Made by a program: the position numbers and the translations under genes
Notes under the pieces: generated by a model
Told to the model about the DNA's origin: nothing
Database searches by the model: none
Seen by the model: the letters and a program-made list of their open reading frames with translations, nothing else
Part shown: piece after piece, positions 14,119 through 20,714 of the stretch
Position numbering within the stretch: position 1 is the stretch's first letter
Layout of the letters: every line of letters begins with the position of its first letter
Virus record (IMG/VR): IMGVR_UViG_3300000116_000240
Coordinates: 1 to 21,620 of that record
Strand: one strand, 5' to 3'
Source: a virus
DNA: 21,620 bases

Positions 14119-14266
14119 TCTTAGACAATATTTTTTGTATGTTGTAAACTAACACTGAACACAAGACAAGTATTGTCAGAACACCTTCAATGTCCATAAG
14201 TGAAAGTGATATTGCACCCAAGTTGATGGAATTAAAACCAGCTAAATCATTTAGTGTTTCTTTCAT
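14111..14266 (-). CDS. Small single-span membrane protein in the lysis cassette
   Basis: This 51-residue frame reads MKETLNDLAGFNSINLGAIS and then LSLMDIEGVLTILVLCSVLV, ending in a basic QKILSKNG tail. One hydrophobic segment, residues about 28-44, should span the membrane, with a positive C-terminus. The stop TGA lies inside the first codons of the endolysin gene (AATGGCTGA), a tight translational coupling. A holin partner, antiholin or spanin-like role is possible; position and membrane span are the only evidence. Confidence 0.65.
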   Translation of the reverse strand: MKETLNDLAGFNSINLGAISLSLMDIEGVLTILVLCSVLVYNIQKILSKNG

Positions 14267-14354
14267 TTCGTTTTTTCAAATATACATCTAACAATTGCTT
14301 GTTGATTTTTTTCTTTTCTTGATTGCTTTTGCAACCTTTTTTTCTTCCAGCCAT
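14247..14354 (-). CDS. Very small basic protein
   Basis: A 35-residue frame, MAGRKKGCKSNQEKKKINKQ followed by LLDVYLKKRNERNTK. Its ATG shares the final A of the connector gene stop codon (TAATG), and its 3' end overlaps the start of the small membrane protein by 20 bases. The protein is strongly basic (mostly Lys and Arg) and could bind nucleic acid. The neat fit between neighbours supports translation; the function is unknown. Confidence 0.55.
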   Translation of the reverse strand: MAGRKKGCKSNQEKKKINKQLLDVYLKKRNERNTK

Positions 14355-14917
14355 TACTTGCAACAATTCCAATTTGCAAGTTTGTTGTTTCCTCTATTTG
14401 CACCAGATATTGTCAAACCTGCTTCAGCATATGTTTGTGTGTCTGGATACATATCTGCACCACTATTTGAATTGTATTCTGGAAATGATGAAGTGTTGTT
14501 TGTCAAGTATTCAATCAACCGTTCAGTGTAGAATTGTGCATTGCTTCTTTCAATGTCAACCAATCTTAAAACTTCAGCTTGTGAAAGTGCAGTGATGTTG
14601 TCCACGTTTCTTGAACCAATAGTTCCGTTCAGAATTTTACCTTGTAAATAAGGATAAAAGTTGACAAGTGTCCATTTCAATGTTGCCATTTGAACATAGT
14701 CTTGCAATAATGTTTCATACACACCAGTGATTGTTCCAGCAGTGATGTCAGTTTTTAGTTTGTTGAACAAGTCAGTTCCAAGAATCGGTTGTATCTGTGA
14801 ATCTTGTGCTTGTATAATTGAAGGTAACAAATCTTTTTCATCAACCGATCCATCAAGGTGTGAATACGCTTTGATATAAGTTGCATCAATATAAATTACT
14901 TGTGAAGGTAGTGCCAT
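14354..14917 (-). CDS. Head-tail connector, gp6-like (DUF6712-like)
   Basis: The 187-residue protein is helical and resembles the gp6-like adaptor proteins that attach beneath the portal and close the filled head. The diagnostic region is DGSVDEKDLLPSIIQAQDSQ followed by IQPILGTDLFNKLK (residues about 22-55), then LLQDYVQMATLKWTL and NTSSFPEYN. I associate this sequence with the DUF6712 family of Bacteroidota phages. The gene follows the portal directly, as expected for a connector. The C-terminal 35 residues are Asn/Gly-rich and probably flexible. Confidence 0.7.
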   Translation of the reverse strand: MALPSQVIYIDATYIKAYSHLDGSVDEKDLLPSIIQAQDSQIQPILGTDLFNKLKTDITAGTITGVYETLLQDYVQMATLKWTLVNFYPYLQGKILNGTIGSRNVDNITALSQAEVLRLVDIERSNAQFYTERLIEYLTNNTSSFPEYNSNSGADMYPDTQTYAEAGLTISGANRGNNKLANWNCCK

Positions 14918-14928
14918 GTTTTTTGTAT

Positions 14929-16995
14929 TTAGTCTTTCATAAATGGTGGATTCACTTTTGCATGGTTTGGCATATCATAAGGTGCAATTGATTCTGTTCC
15001 TTTCTGCTTTATGAATGGATTGTTTCCAACTCTTTGTTCATTCTTTAAACCATCACTTGGTAAGAACCGACCACTGACTTGTTTTCTGAAATATATTCTT
15101 CTAAGCCAACCATGTCTGCAATAACAACCACCTTTGAATTCAAATATATCATATGTTGATTGTCCTTTTTCAGCAAATGCACCATTGATTCCATCAGATG
15201 ACAATTCGTTTATGTCTTCAAGTGTCCATTCAAGACCTTGCCTTGACCATGACATCATCTGGTCACAAAACTTTCTTGATTTATTTCCAGCTTTGTTTGG
15301 TGTGTTGCTTGTCTTTTGATAAGCATATCTAACTTTGTAAAGACCAACATCAAGTGAAGATTTTGCATCTGCATCAGCCATTGATTTTGTTGGCATTTTG
15401 TTTGCAAATTTGTGCAGTTCTTCTTTTGATTTTATTTTGTCTTCAGTCAACAATTGCCATTCATCATCATTGTTTTTTTCTGCAAGAACTTCAAGTTTAG
15501 ACAAGAAGAATTCTGCTTGGTCATCACTTAAATGTGGTCTTTCATCTTTTTTTTTTGATGACATTGTTTCAAGTAATTGTTCACCACTTGAACTGAAGAA
15601 ACCTTTTGCAACATCTTCTGGAAGTTGTAAGAATTGAACTAAGAACACAACTGCTTGTTCTGGTGTCAAAATACCTTCTTGAACTTTTGCAACAATATCA
15701 ATTGCAGAACTAATTTGTGCACCATTGTATGATGCATCAACTTTTTCAACTTCTGTTTCTTCAACCATTCCACCAACTTCATCAGAAATTGTTGCATCTG
15801 CATTTGGAATGACATCAACTGCAACTTCTTCATTGATTGTTTCTGCTTCTGTATCTGCAAATTCAGTTTGAAACAAATCAAATGGTTCAAAGAATAACTG
15901 AAGATTGATTCCAGATTCAGCCATCAACAATTTTAACGCATCAATTATCACATCTCTGAATGGATTGACAACCGTTTGTTCAAATAGTGCTGATGCAGTC
16001 TGAAGTTCTTCAGCATTATTTCCAAGACCACCACCATCAATATTGACACCAAACAATCTTGGTGAAACAACTCTGTTTCCAACCATTATTTTGTTGGTGA
16101 TTTCTGTTGATAGGAATTGGAATTGCTTGTCTGCATCTGACAATGGAACTGCTTGAATGTCTGGTGTTGTATCTCTGCCATCTGAGAAAGTACAAAGAAA
16201 TTTTCCAGCATTCCTTGAACCAGAAAGTTCTGCTTCAATTGTTCTTTTTATGTCTTCACGTTTTTCCCTTGCTGGAATACCATTTGCAAAGTTTATGATG
16301 AATGATGGTGCAAGACCATTTTCGATTTGTGATAAATGAAATTGTGCAACATTCACATCAAGTTCAACATAATTCCATGCACCGATCCAGTCTGGTTTTG
16401 GATAATAGTATGAACCAACTGAATTCATTTTTACACAAAGAACTTGGTTTGGATAAGTTGCTTTTTCATGTGGATTGAATGCACGAAGTTCAGTGTATTT
16501 TGCCCTTGAACCAGCAGTCCAATCATGTGAATGATAGTAGGTGTCAACCTGGCCATCTTCATCAACGTGACCACTTCTCATTGTTTCATATGGAAGAACT
16601 TCCATTTCAACAATCTGTGTTCTATCAACTGAATATGAAACTGAAATATAAAAACCACCATGAAGTTTCAAATCCATACACATCAATTGTATGTCATTTT
16701 TTCCAATCTTGTGGTTTATCAGTTTATTAAATTGAACCCATTCTTCTGGATGTTCTTCTTTGTTGTCTGCATCAATACCACCACCATAAATCCATGCTGA
16801 AATTGAATTCACCAATGCGTTCTGTGTTGCAGAATTTTGATACAATCTGATTGTGTGTTGTGGAAACAAATTGTCCAATCCGTACCAAATAAAGTCAGAA
16901 CCCCTTTTGACAACTTCTTGTGAATCTGTCATTGAGTAACTTGCACCCATTGAACTGAACATATATTCTGTACTTGGTTTAGTCTTTTTAGCCAT
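14929..16995 (-). CDS. Portal protein with long C-terminal extension
   Basis: A 688-residue portal protein, the dodecameric channel through which DNA enters and leaves the capsid. Residues about 30-370 show portal features: WYGLDNLFPQHTIRLYQNS, an APSFIINFANGIPAREKRED segment, and NRVVSPRLFGV followed by a long helix (EQTVVNPFRDVIIDALKLLM). Residues 380-420 are an acidic linker. A small domain follows at about 423-465 (NGAQISSAIDIVAKVQEGIL), and then a C-terminal domain, 548-688, contains SRKFCDQM (C577) and FKGGCYCRHGWLRR (C624, C626, H628), which may bind metal and recalls the end of Mu gpF/SPP1 gp7-like head morphogenesis proteins. Typical portals are 400-550 residues, so this looks like a portal fused to a morphogenesis module. 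The start overlaps the upstream gene by eight bases. Confidence 0.88.
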   Translation of the reverse strand: MAKKTKPSTEYMFSSMGASYSMTDSQEVVKRGSDFIWYGLDNLFPQHTIRLYQNSATQNALVNSISAWIYGGGIDADNKEEHPEEWVQFNKLINHKIGKNDIQLMCMDLKLHGGFYISVSYSVDRTQIVEMEVLPYETMRSGHVDEDGQVDTYYHSHDWTAGSRAKYTELRAFNPHEKATYPNQVLCVKMNSVGSYYYPKPDWIGAWNYVELDVNVAQFHLSQIENGLAPSFIINFANGIPAREKREDIKRTIEAELSGSRNAGKFLCTFSDGRDTTPDIQAVPLSDADKQFQFLSTEITNKIMVGNRVVSPRLFGVNIDGGGLGNNAEELQTASALFEQTVVNPFRDVIIDALKLLMAESGINLQLFFEPFDLFQTEFADTEAETINEEVAVDVIPNADATISDEVGGMVEETEVEKVDASYNGAQISSAIDIVAKVQEGILTPEQAVVFLVQFLQLPEDVAKGFFSSSGEQLLETMSSKKKDERPHLSDDQAEFFLSKLEVLAEKNNDDEWQLLTEDKIKSKEELHKFANKMPTKSMADADAKSSLDVGLYKVRYAYQKTSNTPNKAGNKSRKFCDQMMSWSRQGLEWTLEDINELSSDGINGAFAEKGQSTYDIFEFKGGCYCRHGWLRRIYFRKQVSGRFLPSDGLKNEQRVGNNPFIKQKGTESIAPYDMPNHAKVNPPFMKD

Positions 16996-17491
16996 TGTAA
17001 GAAATTGAATTTGGAATGATTAATGGTTCAACACCACTTTGTGAATTTTGGAAATAGTCATTCACAAAATTATCATTGTGGACAAGTGCCATTCCATTTG
17101 TCACCATACCAATAATTGATGAATCATTTTTTGTAGTTGCACCAGAATCACCAAAATATACTTCATAGTCAAACAAACCAGTTGTGTCAATATTTATGTG
17201 ACCACTTCCAACATAGTCATCAAGATACAAACTGAATTGTTTGCTTCTTGGATAATTATCAACATAGTTTGAATTTGACAACAATTCTTGAAAGTATTCT
17301 TTTTGTGTTGCTTGTTCAATTAAAACAATATAGTAAGTTGTTCCAGTATAGTCAGTGTTGAAGTTTGGTGTGTATTGTCTTGTCAATGCACTTTGTGACT
17401 TAGAATTTGAAATGGTGTTTGCAAATACCCTTGAATATACATCCAAAGAAATCACATTCTCAAAACCATTTGAACTTCTAAGATGGATCAT
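16988..17491 (-). CDS. Structural-block protein of unknown function
   Basis: The 167-residue protein is beta-rich and polar, with repeated aromatic strands (YTGTTYYIVLIEQATQKEYF, KQFSLYLDDYVGSGHIN, GLFDYEVYFGD) and an Asn/Ser-rich C-terminus (PLIIPNSISYNG). It overlaps the portal gene by eight bases and the upstream 55-codon gene by 14, so it belongs to the same operon. A neck, tail or decoration protein is plausible from place and composition, but no family is recognised. Confidence 0.7.
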   Translation of the reverse strand: MIHLRSSNGFENVISLDVYSRVFANTISNSKSQSALTRQYTPNFNTDYTGTTYYIVLIEQATQKEYFQELLSNSNYVDNYPRSKQFSLYLDDYVGSGHINIDTTGLFDYEVYFGDSGATTKNDSSIIGMVTNGMALVHNDNFVNDYFQNSQSGVEPLIIPNSISYNG

Positions 17492-17645
17492 CAGACTTTT
17501 TCTTTTTTGGTTTTACTTCTTCAAGGTATTGTGGAAATTCAGCCATCAACCTTTTCATCACTTTTTCATCAACCACTTCATTCAAGTATATCTTTGAACG
17601 ACCTTGATAAATTACACTTCCGATAAATTCTTTTTTTATTTTCAT
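17478..17645 (-). CDS. Small basic protein between tail tube-like and portal-side genes
   Basis: I start this gene at the ATG at 17645 (MKIKKEFIGSVIYQGRSKIY), giving 55 residues; a longer frame opens at 17687 but its extra residues run through the terminator hairpin. The protein continues LNEVVDEKVMKRLMAEFPQY and ends in a KKKK-rich, then acidic tail. This resembles small head-closure or decoration-associated proteins in phages, though I cannot assign a family. The gene lies directly downstream of a strong terminator, so it may depend on read-through or on the weak promoter-like box (17650-17657). Confidence 0.68.
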   Translation of the reverse strand: MKIKKEFIGSVIYQGRSKIYLNEVVDEKVMKRLMAEFPQYLEEVKPKKKKSDDPS

Positions 17646-17649
17646 AGTA

Positions 17650-17657
17650 TAAAGATA
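17650..17657 (-). promoter_or_regulatory. Promoter-like TATCTTTA box after the terminator
   Basis: The same eight bases, TATCTTTA, occur here as at 9219-9226, immediately after the terminator tail. The box is only four bases from the ATG at 17645, so a transcript would be almost leaderless for that gene, but it could serve the downstream portal genes. No TTG element is visible. Weak call. Confidence 0.22.
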
Positions 17658-17658
17658 T

Positions 17659-17691
17659 AAAAAAAAGGATGATGGAAAACCCACCACCCTT
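17659..17691 (-). terminator. Rho-independent terminator after the putative tail tube gene
   Basis: On the coding strand an 11-base-pair stem, AAGGGTGGTGG against TCATCATCCTT-like pairing with two G-U pairs, encloses a five-base loop and is followed by about eight T (17666-17659). This is the clearest intrinsic terminator in the window. It lies 26 bases after the stop of the 17717-18292 gene and would limit transcription into the portal genes. Confidence 0.8.
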
Positions 17692-17716
17692 TATTCACTA
17701 ACAACTAAAAACTAAT

Positions 17717-18292
17717 TTACTCTTGTGGTGTTGTGTATTGACTTGATGACAATGTTATATTTGAACTGAATGCAGTAAATGGATTTGCAGTGCTTAGATT
17801 GTATGCTGGAAATGGTTCAGAACCAATCATCTGAAGTATGTATCCAACATAGTCTGAATAAGCTACATCACCACCATGTGCATATGAACCACCAGTCACA
17901 TCAATTCCATTGTCAACACCAAGAAGGTAATACACTCCATTGTTGTCTAATACAATGCATTGAAATATTCCTTCAACAACATTTTGCATTCTTGCCCAAC
18001 TTTCTTCTGAATCATGTGAAAGGTGGATGTCAAGTGCTTGTTCATAGTTAACTGCACCACCACCACCAGTTGTGATTGTTTGATTGAAAGAACTTGTTTG
18101 TCTATCCAAGTCAAACTGATAGAAATCTAATGCACTTGCAGTTGTCAATCCACTAACTATTCCAGAATCTGCATCAGCAGTCACAGAAGTGATTTTGTTT
18201 GCAGAATACCAATTTGCAAGAAAGATTTGTTTGATACCACCAACTTGTCCCTGGCAAAAATATCCTCGACCTTTATCGATTAAACATGACAT
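17717..18292 (-). CDS. Putative major tail tube or abundant virion protein
   Basis: The 191-residue protein begins MSCLIDKGRGYFCQGQVGGI and is beta-rich. It contains FYQFDLDRQTSSFNQTITTG, EQALDIHLSHDSEESWARMQ and CIVLDNNGVYYLLGVDNG, then AYSDYVGYILQMIGSEPFPA. The alternation of strands and a mid-protein helix near the VVEGIFQCIVLD segment resembles tail tube proteins, and a similar MxCLxxKGRxxxCxxxVGGI start is familiar to me from proteins beside capsid genes in Bacteroidota phages. It lies between two hairpins directly after the capsid gene, as suits a highly made structural protein. I have no motif that proves the tube role; another virion protein is possible. Confidence 0.5.
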   Translation of the reverse strand: MSCLIDKGRGYFCQGQVGGIKQIFLANWYSANKITSVTADADSGIVSGLTTASALDFYQFDLDRQTSSFNQTITTGGGGAVNYEQALDIHLSHDSEESWARMQNVVEGIFQCIVLDNNGVYYLLGVDNGIDVTGGSYAHGGDVAYSDYVGYILQMIGSEPFPAYNLSTANPFTAFSSNITLSSSQYTTPQE

Positions 18293-18319
18293 ATTTTATA
18301 TTTTAAGAATTAAAGAATT

Positions 18320-18345
18320 GAAGATGGTCACTAAAGACCACCTTC
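18320..18345 (-). terminator. Hairpin after the major capsid gene, possible partial terminator
   Basis: On the coding strand GAAGGTGGTC and GACCATCTTC form a ten-base-pair stem with one G-U pair and a six-base loop. The tail is AATTCTTTAATTCTT, AT-rich but not a clean T run, so termination may be partial. It starts 12 bases after the capsid stop codon and 27 bases before the next start codon, and could also be an mRNA processing or stabilising element. Confidence 0.5.
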
Positions 18346-18357
18346 TTATTCATGTTT

Positions 18358-19272
18358 TTATACGAACCAAACAACATCAGCAACAACACCAATTTGTGTT
18401 CCGATTCCGTATCGCATTGTTACACGATAGTTGTCTGAACCATCTAATGGCGTCATGTCAATTGCTTGTGCTAATGAATCAGAATCAGCAGTTCCGATTC
18501 CAACAAATAAGTTGTTTTTGTTTCCAACCATTGCTTCACCAGATGCTACACCTGGACAAGACACCAACTTGTATCCAACAAAGTTTGTTTGTCCACCATT
18601 CGCTGCTGCAAGATTGTATCCAGCACCAGTTTGACCAACTGCAAGATTGTATGCAGAAATTGTCACTGGATTCACATATATGTTTGTGTTTTCAAAATCA
18701 CCAACAATTCCTTGTGGCATTGCTGAAATGATTTCTTGTAAACCAGCAATTACCGTTGCTTGGTCATCTATTGCATTTGTTAGTGTAGTCGCACCAGCAG
18801 TGTTTCCACTTGCTTTTTTAAAACCATCAAATGCAGCATAACCAGATGTAGTTGCACCACCCATCCAAATGTTGTGTTCAATATCAGCTTGAACGAACTT
18901 TGCAACATATAAAAGTATTGCATCAGCATAGTCATCTGGCACACCAGAATTGATTGAATATGCATCACCTTGCCACCAAGAATTGAAATTCTTTTTACAA
19001 AGTTGTAAGTTCACCATCAAATCTGTGATGTCAAGAACTCTTTCATCTAAGTCAGTTGTTGCAGTTGTGTCAAAGTCACATGCACCAGCCTTGATTAAAG
19101 CTGCTGAACCAGTTCCGAAAGACATTACTGGAAGAACTGCTTTGTATCTCACACCATCAATCAGTGTTATATTACCACCATGTAAAGATGGTGCAGAAAC
19201 TACTGCTGCATGGATGTATGGAAGTGCTAATTCACCAGCATAACTTGGTGTATTTAATACGGGATTTGCCAT
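18358..19272 (-). CDS. Major capsid protein, HK97 fold
   Basis: A 304-residue protein with the composition of a major capsid protein: Ala/Gly-rich, few cysteines and no signal peptide. Features include an N-terminal arm (NTPSYAGELALPYIHAAVVS), a central spine-like helix region (DAILLYVAKFVQADIEHNIW), and an A-domain-like C-terminal part with NIYVNPVTISAYNLAVGQTG and a terminal strand TQIGVVADVVWFV. It follows a protease and a scaffold-like gene, the standard order for capsid assembly, and is closely followed by a hairpin, as for strongly expressed genes. The fold is inferred from context and sequence character. Confidence 0.85.
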   Translation of the reverse strand: MANPVLNTPSYAGELALPYIHAAVVSAPSLHGGNITLIDGVRYKAVLPVMSFGTGSAALIKAGACDFDTTATTDLDERVLDITDLMVNLQLCKKNFNSWWQGDAYSINSGVPDDYADAILLYVAKFVQADIEHNIWMGGATTSGYAAFDGFKKASGNTAGATTLTNAIDDQATVIAGLQEIISAMPQGIVGDFENTNIYVNPVTISAYNLAVGQTGAGYNLAAANGGQTNFVGYKLVSCPGVASGEAMVGNKNNLFVGIGTADSDSLAQAIDMTPLDGSDNYRVTMRYGIGTQIGVVADVVWFV

Positions 19273-19273
19273 T

Positions 19274-19867
19274 TTACTTGTTTTTTACTTTATTAAAGAT
19301 TGCGAAAATTCTTTCATCTTGTGAAAGATTGGTTTTCACTTCAGTCTTTTTGCTTGACTTCGGTGTTGATTTAAAAGTTTTTGATGCAGACAACTTTTTA
19401 ACTTTTTCAAGTTCTGTGTTGTGTGATTCAATTAATTCAGCAACCTTCAATTCAATTGCTTCAGTAATCATTTTTCCAAGTTCAAAACCATCTTCTTTTG
19501 TCATGTAGTTTGACAAATCAATTTCTGATTTTTCTTCTTGAATTTCTTCTTGAACTTCTTCTTTGTCAGAAGACAAATCTTCTTCAACTGCATCTTCTGA
19601 TGCTTCTGGTGAACGAAGTGTTGTGATTTCTCCATCAACTACTTCAATCACTGCACCATCTTGCAGTTCATAAGTTCCAGATGGAAGTGCCATTCTTTCA
19701 TCATCTTCACCAACAACAAACACCATTGATCCTTCTTCAAATCTGTCAGAATCAGTTTTTATTGTAGTTCCATCGACAAGAAATGCTTCAGCCATCATGC
19801 TTGTTTCTTCAGATAGTTCTTCTGTCATTCCAAGAAGACCTTTCATTTTGTTGTAAATGTTTTCCAT
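19274..19867 (-). CDS. Scaffold-like/capsid assembly protein
   Basis: I start at the ATG at 19867 (MENIYNKMKGLLGMTEELSE), 197 residues; a frame opening nine codons earlier adds only a basic stretch. The protein is very acidic, with a small strand-rich part (FLVDGTTIKTDSD, SGTYELQDGAVIEVVDGEI) at about residues 30-85 and a long Glu-rich coiled helix after it (EEDLSSDKEEVQEEIQEEKS). The C-terminus is Lys-rich and helical and ends DERIFAIFNKVKNK, a typical capsid-binding tail of scaffolding proteins. It lies between the protease and the capsid genes. The role, guiding procapsid assembly before removal by the protease, is inferred from place and composition. Confidence 0.72.
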   Translation of the reverse strand: MENIYNKMKGLLGMTEELSEETSMMAEAFLVDGTTIKTDSDRFEEGSMVFVVGEDDERMALPSGTYELQDGAVIEVVDGEITTLRSPEASEDAVEEDLSSDKEEVQEEIQEEKSEIDLSNYMTKEDGFELGKMITEAIELKVAELIESHNTELEKVKKLSASKTFKSTPKSSKKTEVKTNLSQDERIFAIFNKVKNK

Positions 19868-19905
19868 TTTTTGTTTTTTGAATAGTATTTCCAATAGTTA
19901 AAAGA

Positions 19906-20703
19906 TTATTTCTTCTTTTTTTCCTTTCGCTTTTTCTTGTATCCTTTTTTTAAGATTGCTTTTGCTTTTGGAATAACTGAAGAAGCAATTGTTCTGTTCT
20001 TAATTGCACCACAAATCTTCTTTGCAGTTTCTTCATCACCATATTCAGCCATTTGGTCTGCAATACATTTATCCCAAGGATAGTCGGCCAGGTAAGTTGC
20101 TTCTTCTTTTTGAATCAAATCTTTAATCATTGCAAGTTTTGTTTCATCTTCTGACAATGATTGTTCTGACATTTCTTGCATCTTATCTGTGAAGAATCCT
20201 TCAATACTAAATCCAAGAATTTCACCTTCTTTGACCTTGTTCCAGATTTCATCATTGTCAACACGCATTGTCACAAACCATGTTCCAACTGGACAATGTT
20301 CGAAACCGTACTTGACTGACTTGTCAATTGCAAACTCTTTCACCCATGATTCAACAACACACAAACCTTCAACTTCTGATTCATGTTCAAGTGTTGCAGA
20401 TTGCAAGTGATTTCTTTTCATGTAAAGTTCAGAACACTTCTTAATTGTGTCTTTGGAAAAATAAACATAATAGTCAGAACCATCATCTGCAAGTCTGAAA
20501 ATCTGTTTGTTTGGAATCAAAGCTGGTGCAATAAGAAGTCTTTTGTCTTCATCTACTTTTGCAAATTTTAGTTCTTTTTCTTGCTTGTTTAGTGCAACCC
20601 AATATTCTTCAATTGCAGGATCTTCAACAAGACTGATTGCAAATACACCATCTTGGTCTTCTTTGTCTTCTTCTGAAATAATTAATTCAACTATTTTTGT
20701 CAT
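19906..20703 (-). CDS. XkdF-like prohead serine protease
   Basis: The 265-residue protein resembles the XkdF family of phage head maturation proteases, which cleave scaffold and capsid during maturation. Visible features are ATLEHESEVEGLCVVESWV with candidate catalytic His107, CPVGTWFVTMRVDND, and ILGFSIEGFF with candidate catalytic Ser166, in the family's order. A separate C-terminal module, about residues 205-238, reads YPWDKCIADQMAEYG then ETAKKICGAIK, a small Cys-containing helical motif found at the ends of several phage head proteins. The end is a Lys/Arg-rich tail. Its position directly before scaffold and capsid supports the role. Confidence 0.85.
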   Translation of the reverse strand: MTKIVELIISEEDKEDQDGVFAISLVEDPAIEEYWVALNKQEKELKFAKVDEDKRLLIAPALIPNKQIFRLADDGSDYYVYFSKDTIKKCSELYMKRNHLQSATLEHESEVEGLCVVESWVKEFAIDKSVKYGFEHCPVGTWFVTMRVDNDEIWNKVKEGEILGFSIEGFFTDKMQEMSEQSLSEDETKLAMIKDLIQKEEATYLADYPWDKCIADQMAEYGDEETAKKICGAIKNRTIASSVIPKAKAILKKGYKKKRKEKKKK

Positions 20704-20714
20704 TTTTTTAGGAT

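Noticed and set aside
17646-17687. Upstream start for the 55-codon gene at 17687
   Set aside because: The extra residues (MVGFPSSFFLYLY) are read through the terminator stem and T run and look non-coding.
18189-18731. 180-codon plus-strand frame
   Set aside because: It is antisense to the capsid and tube-like genes, is rich in His, Gln and Leu as expected from reading A-rich coding DNA backwards, and has no leader or neighbours on its strand.
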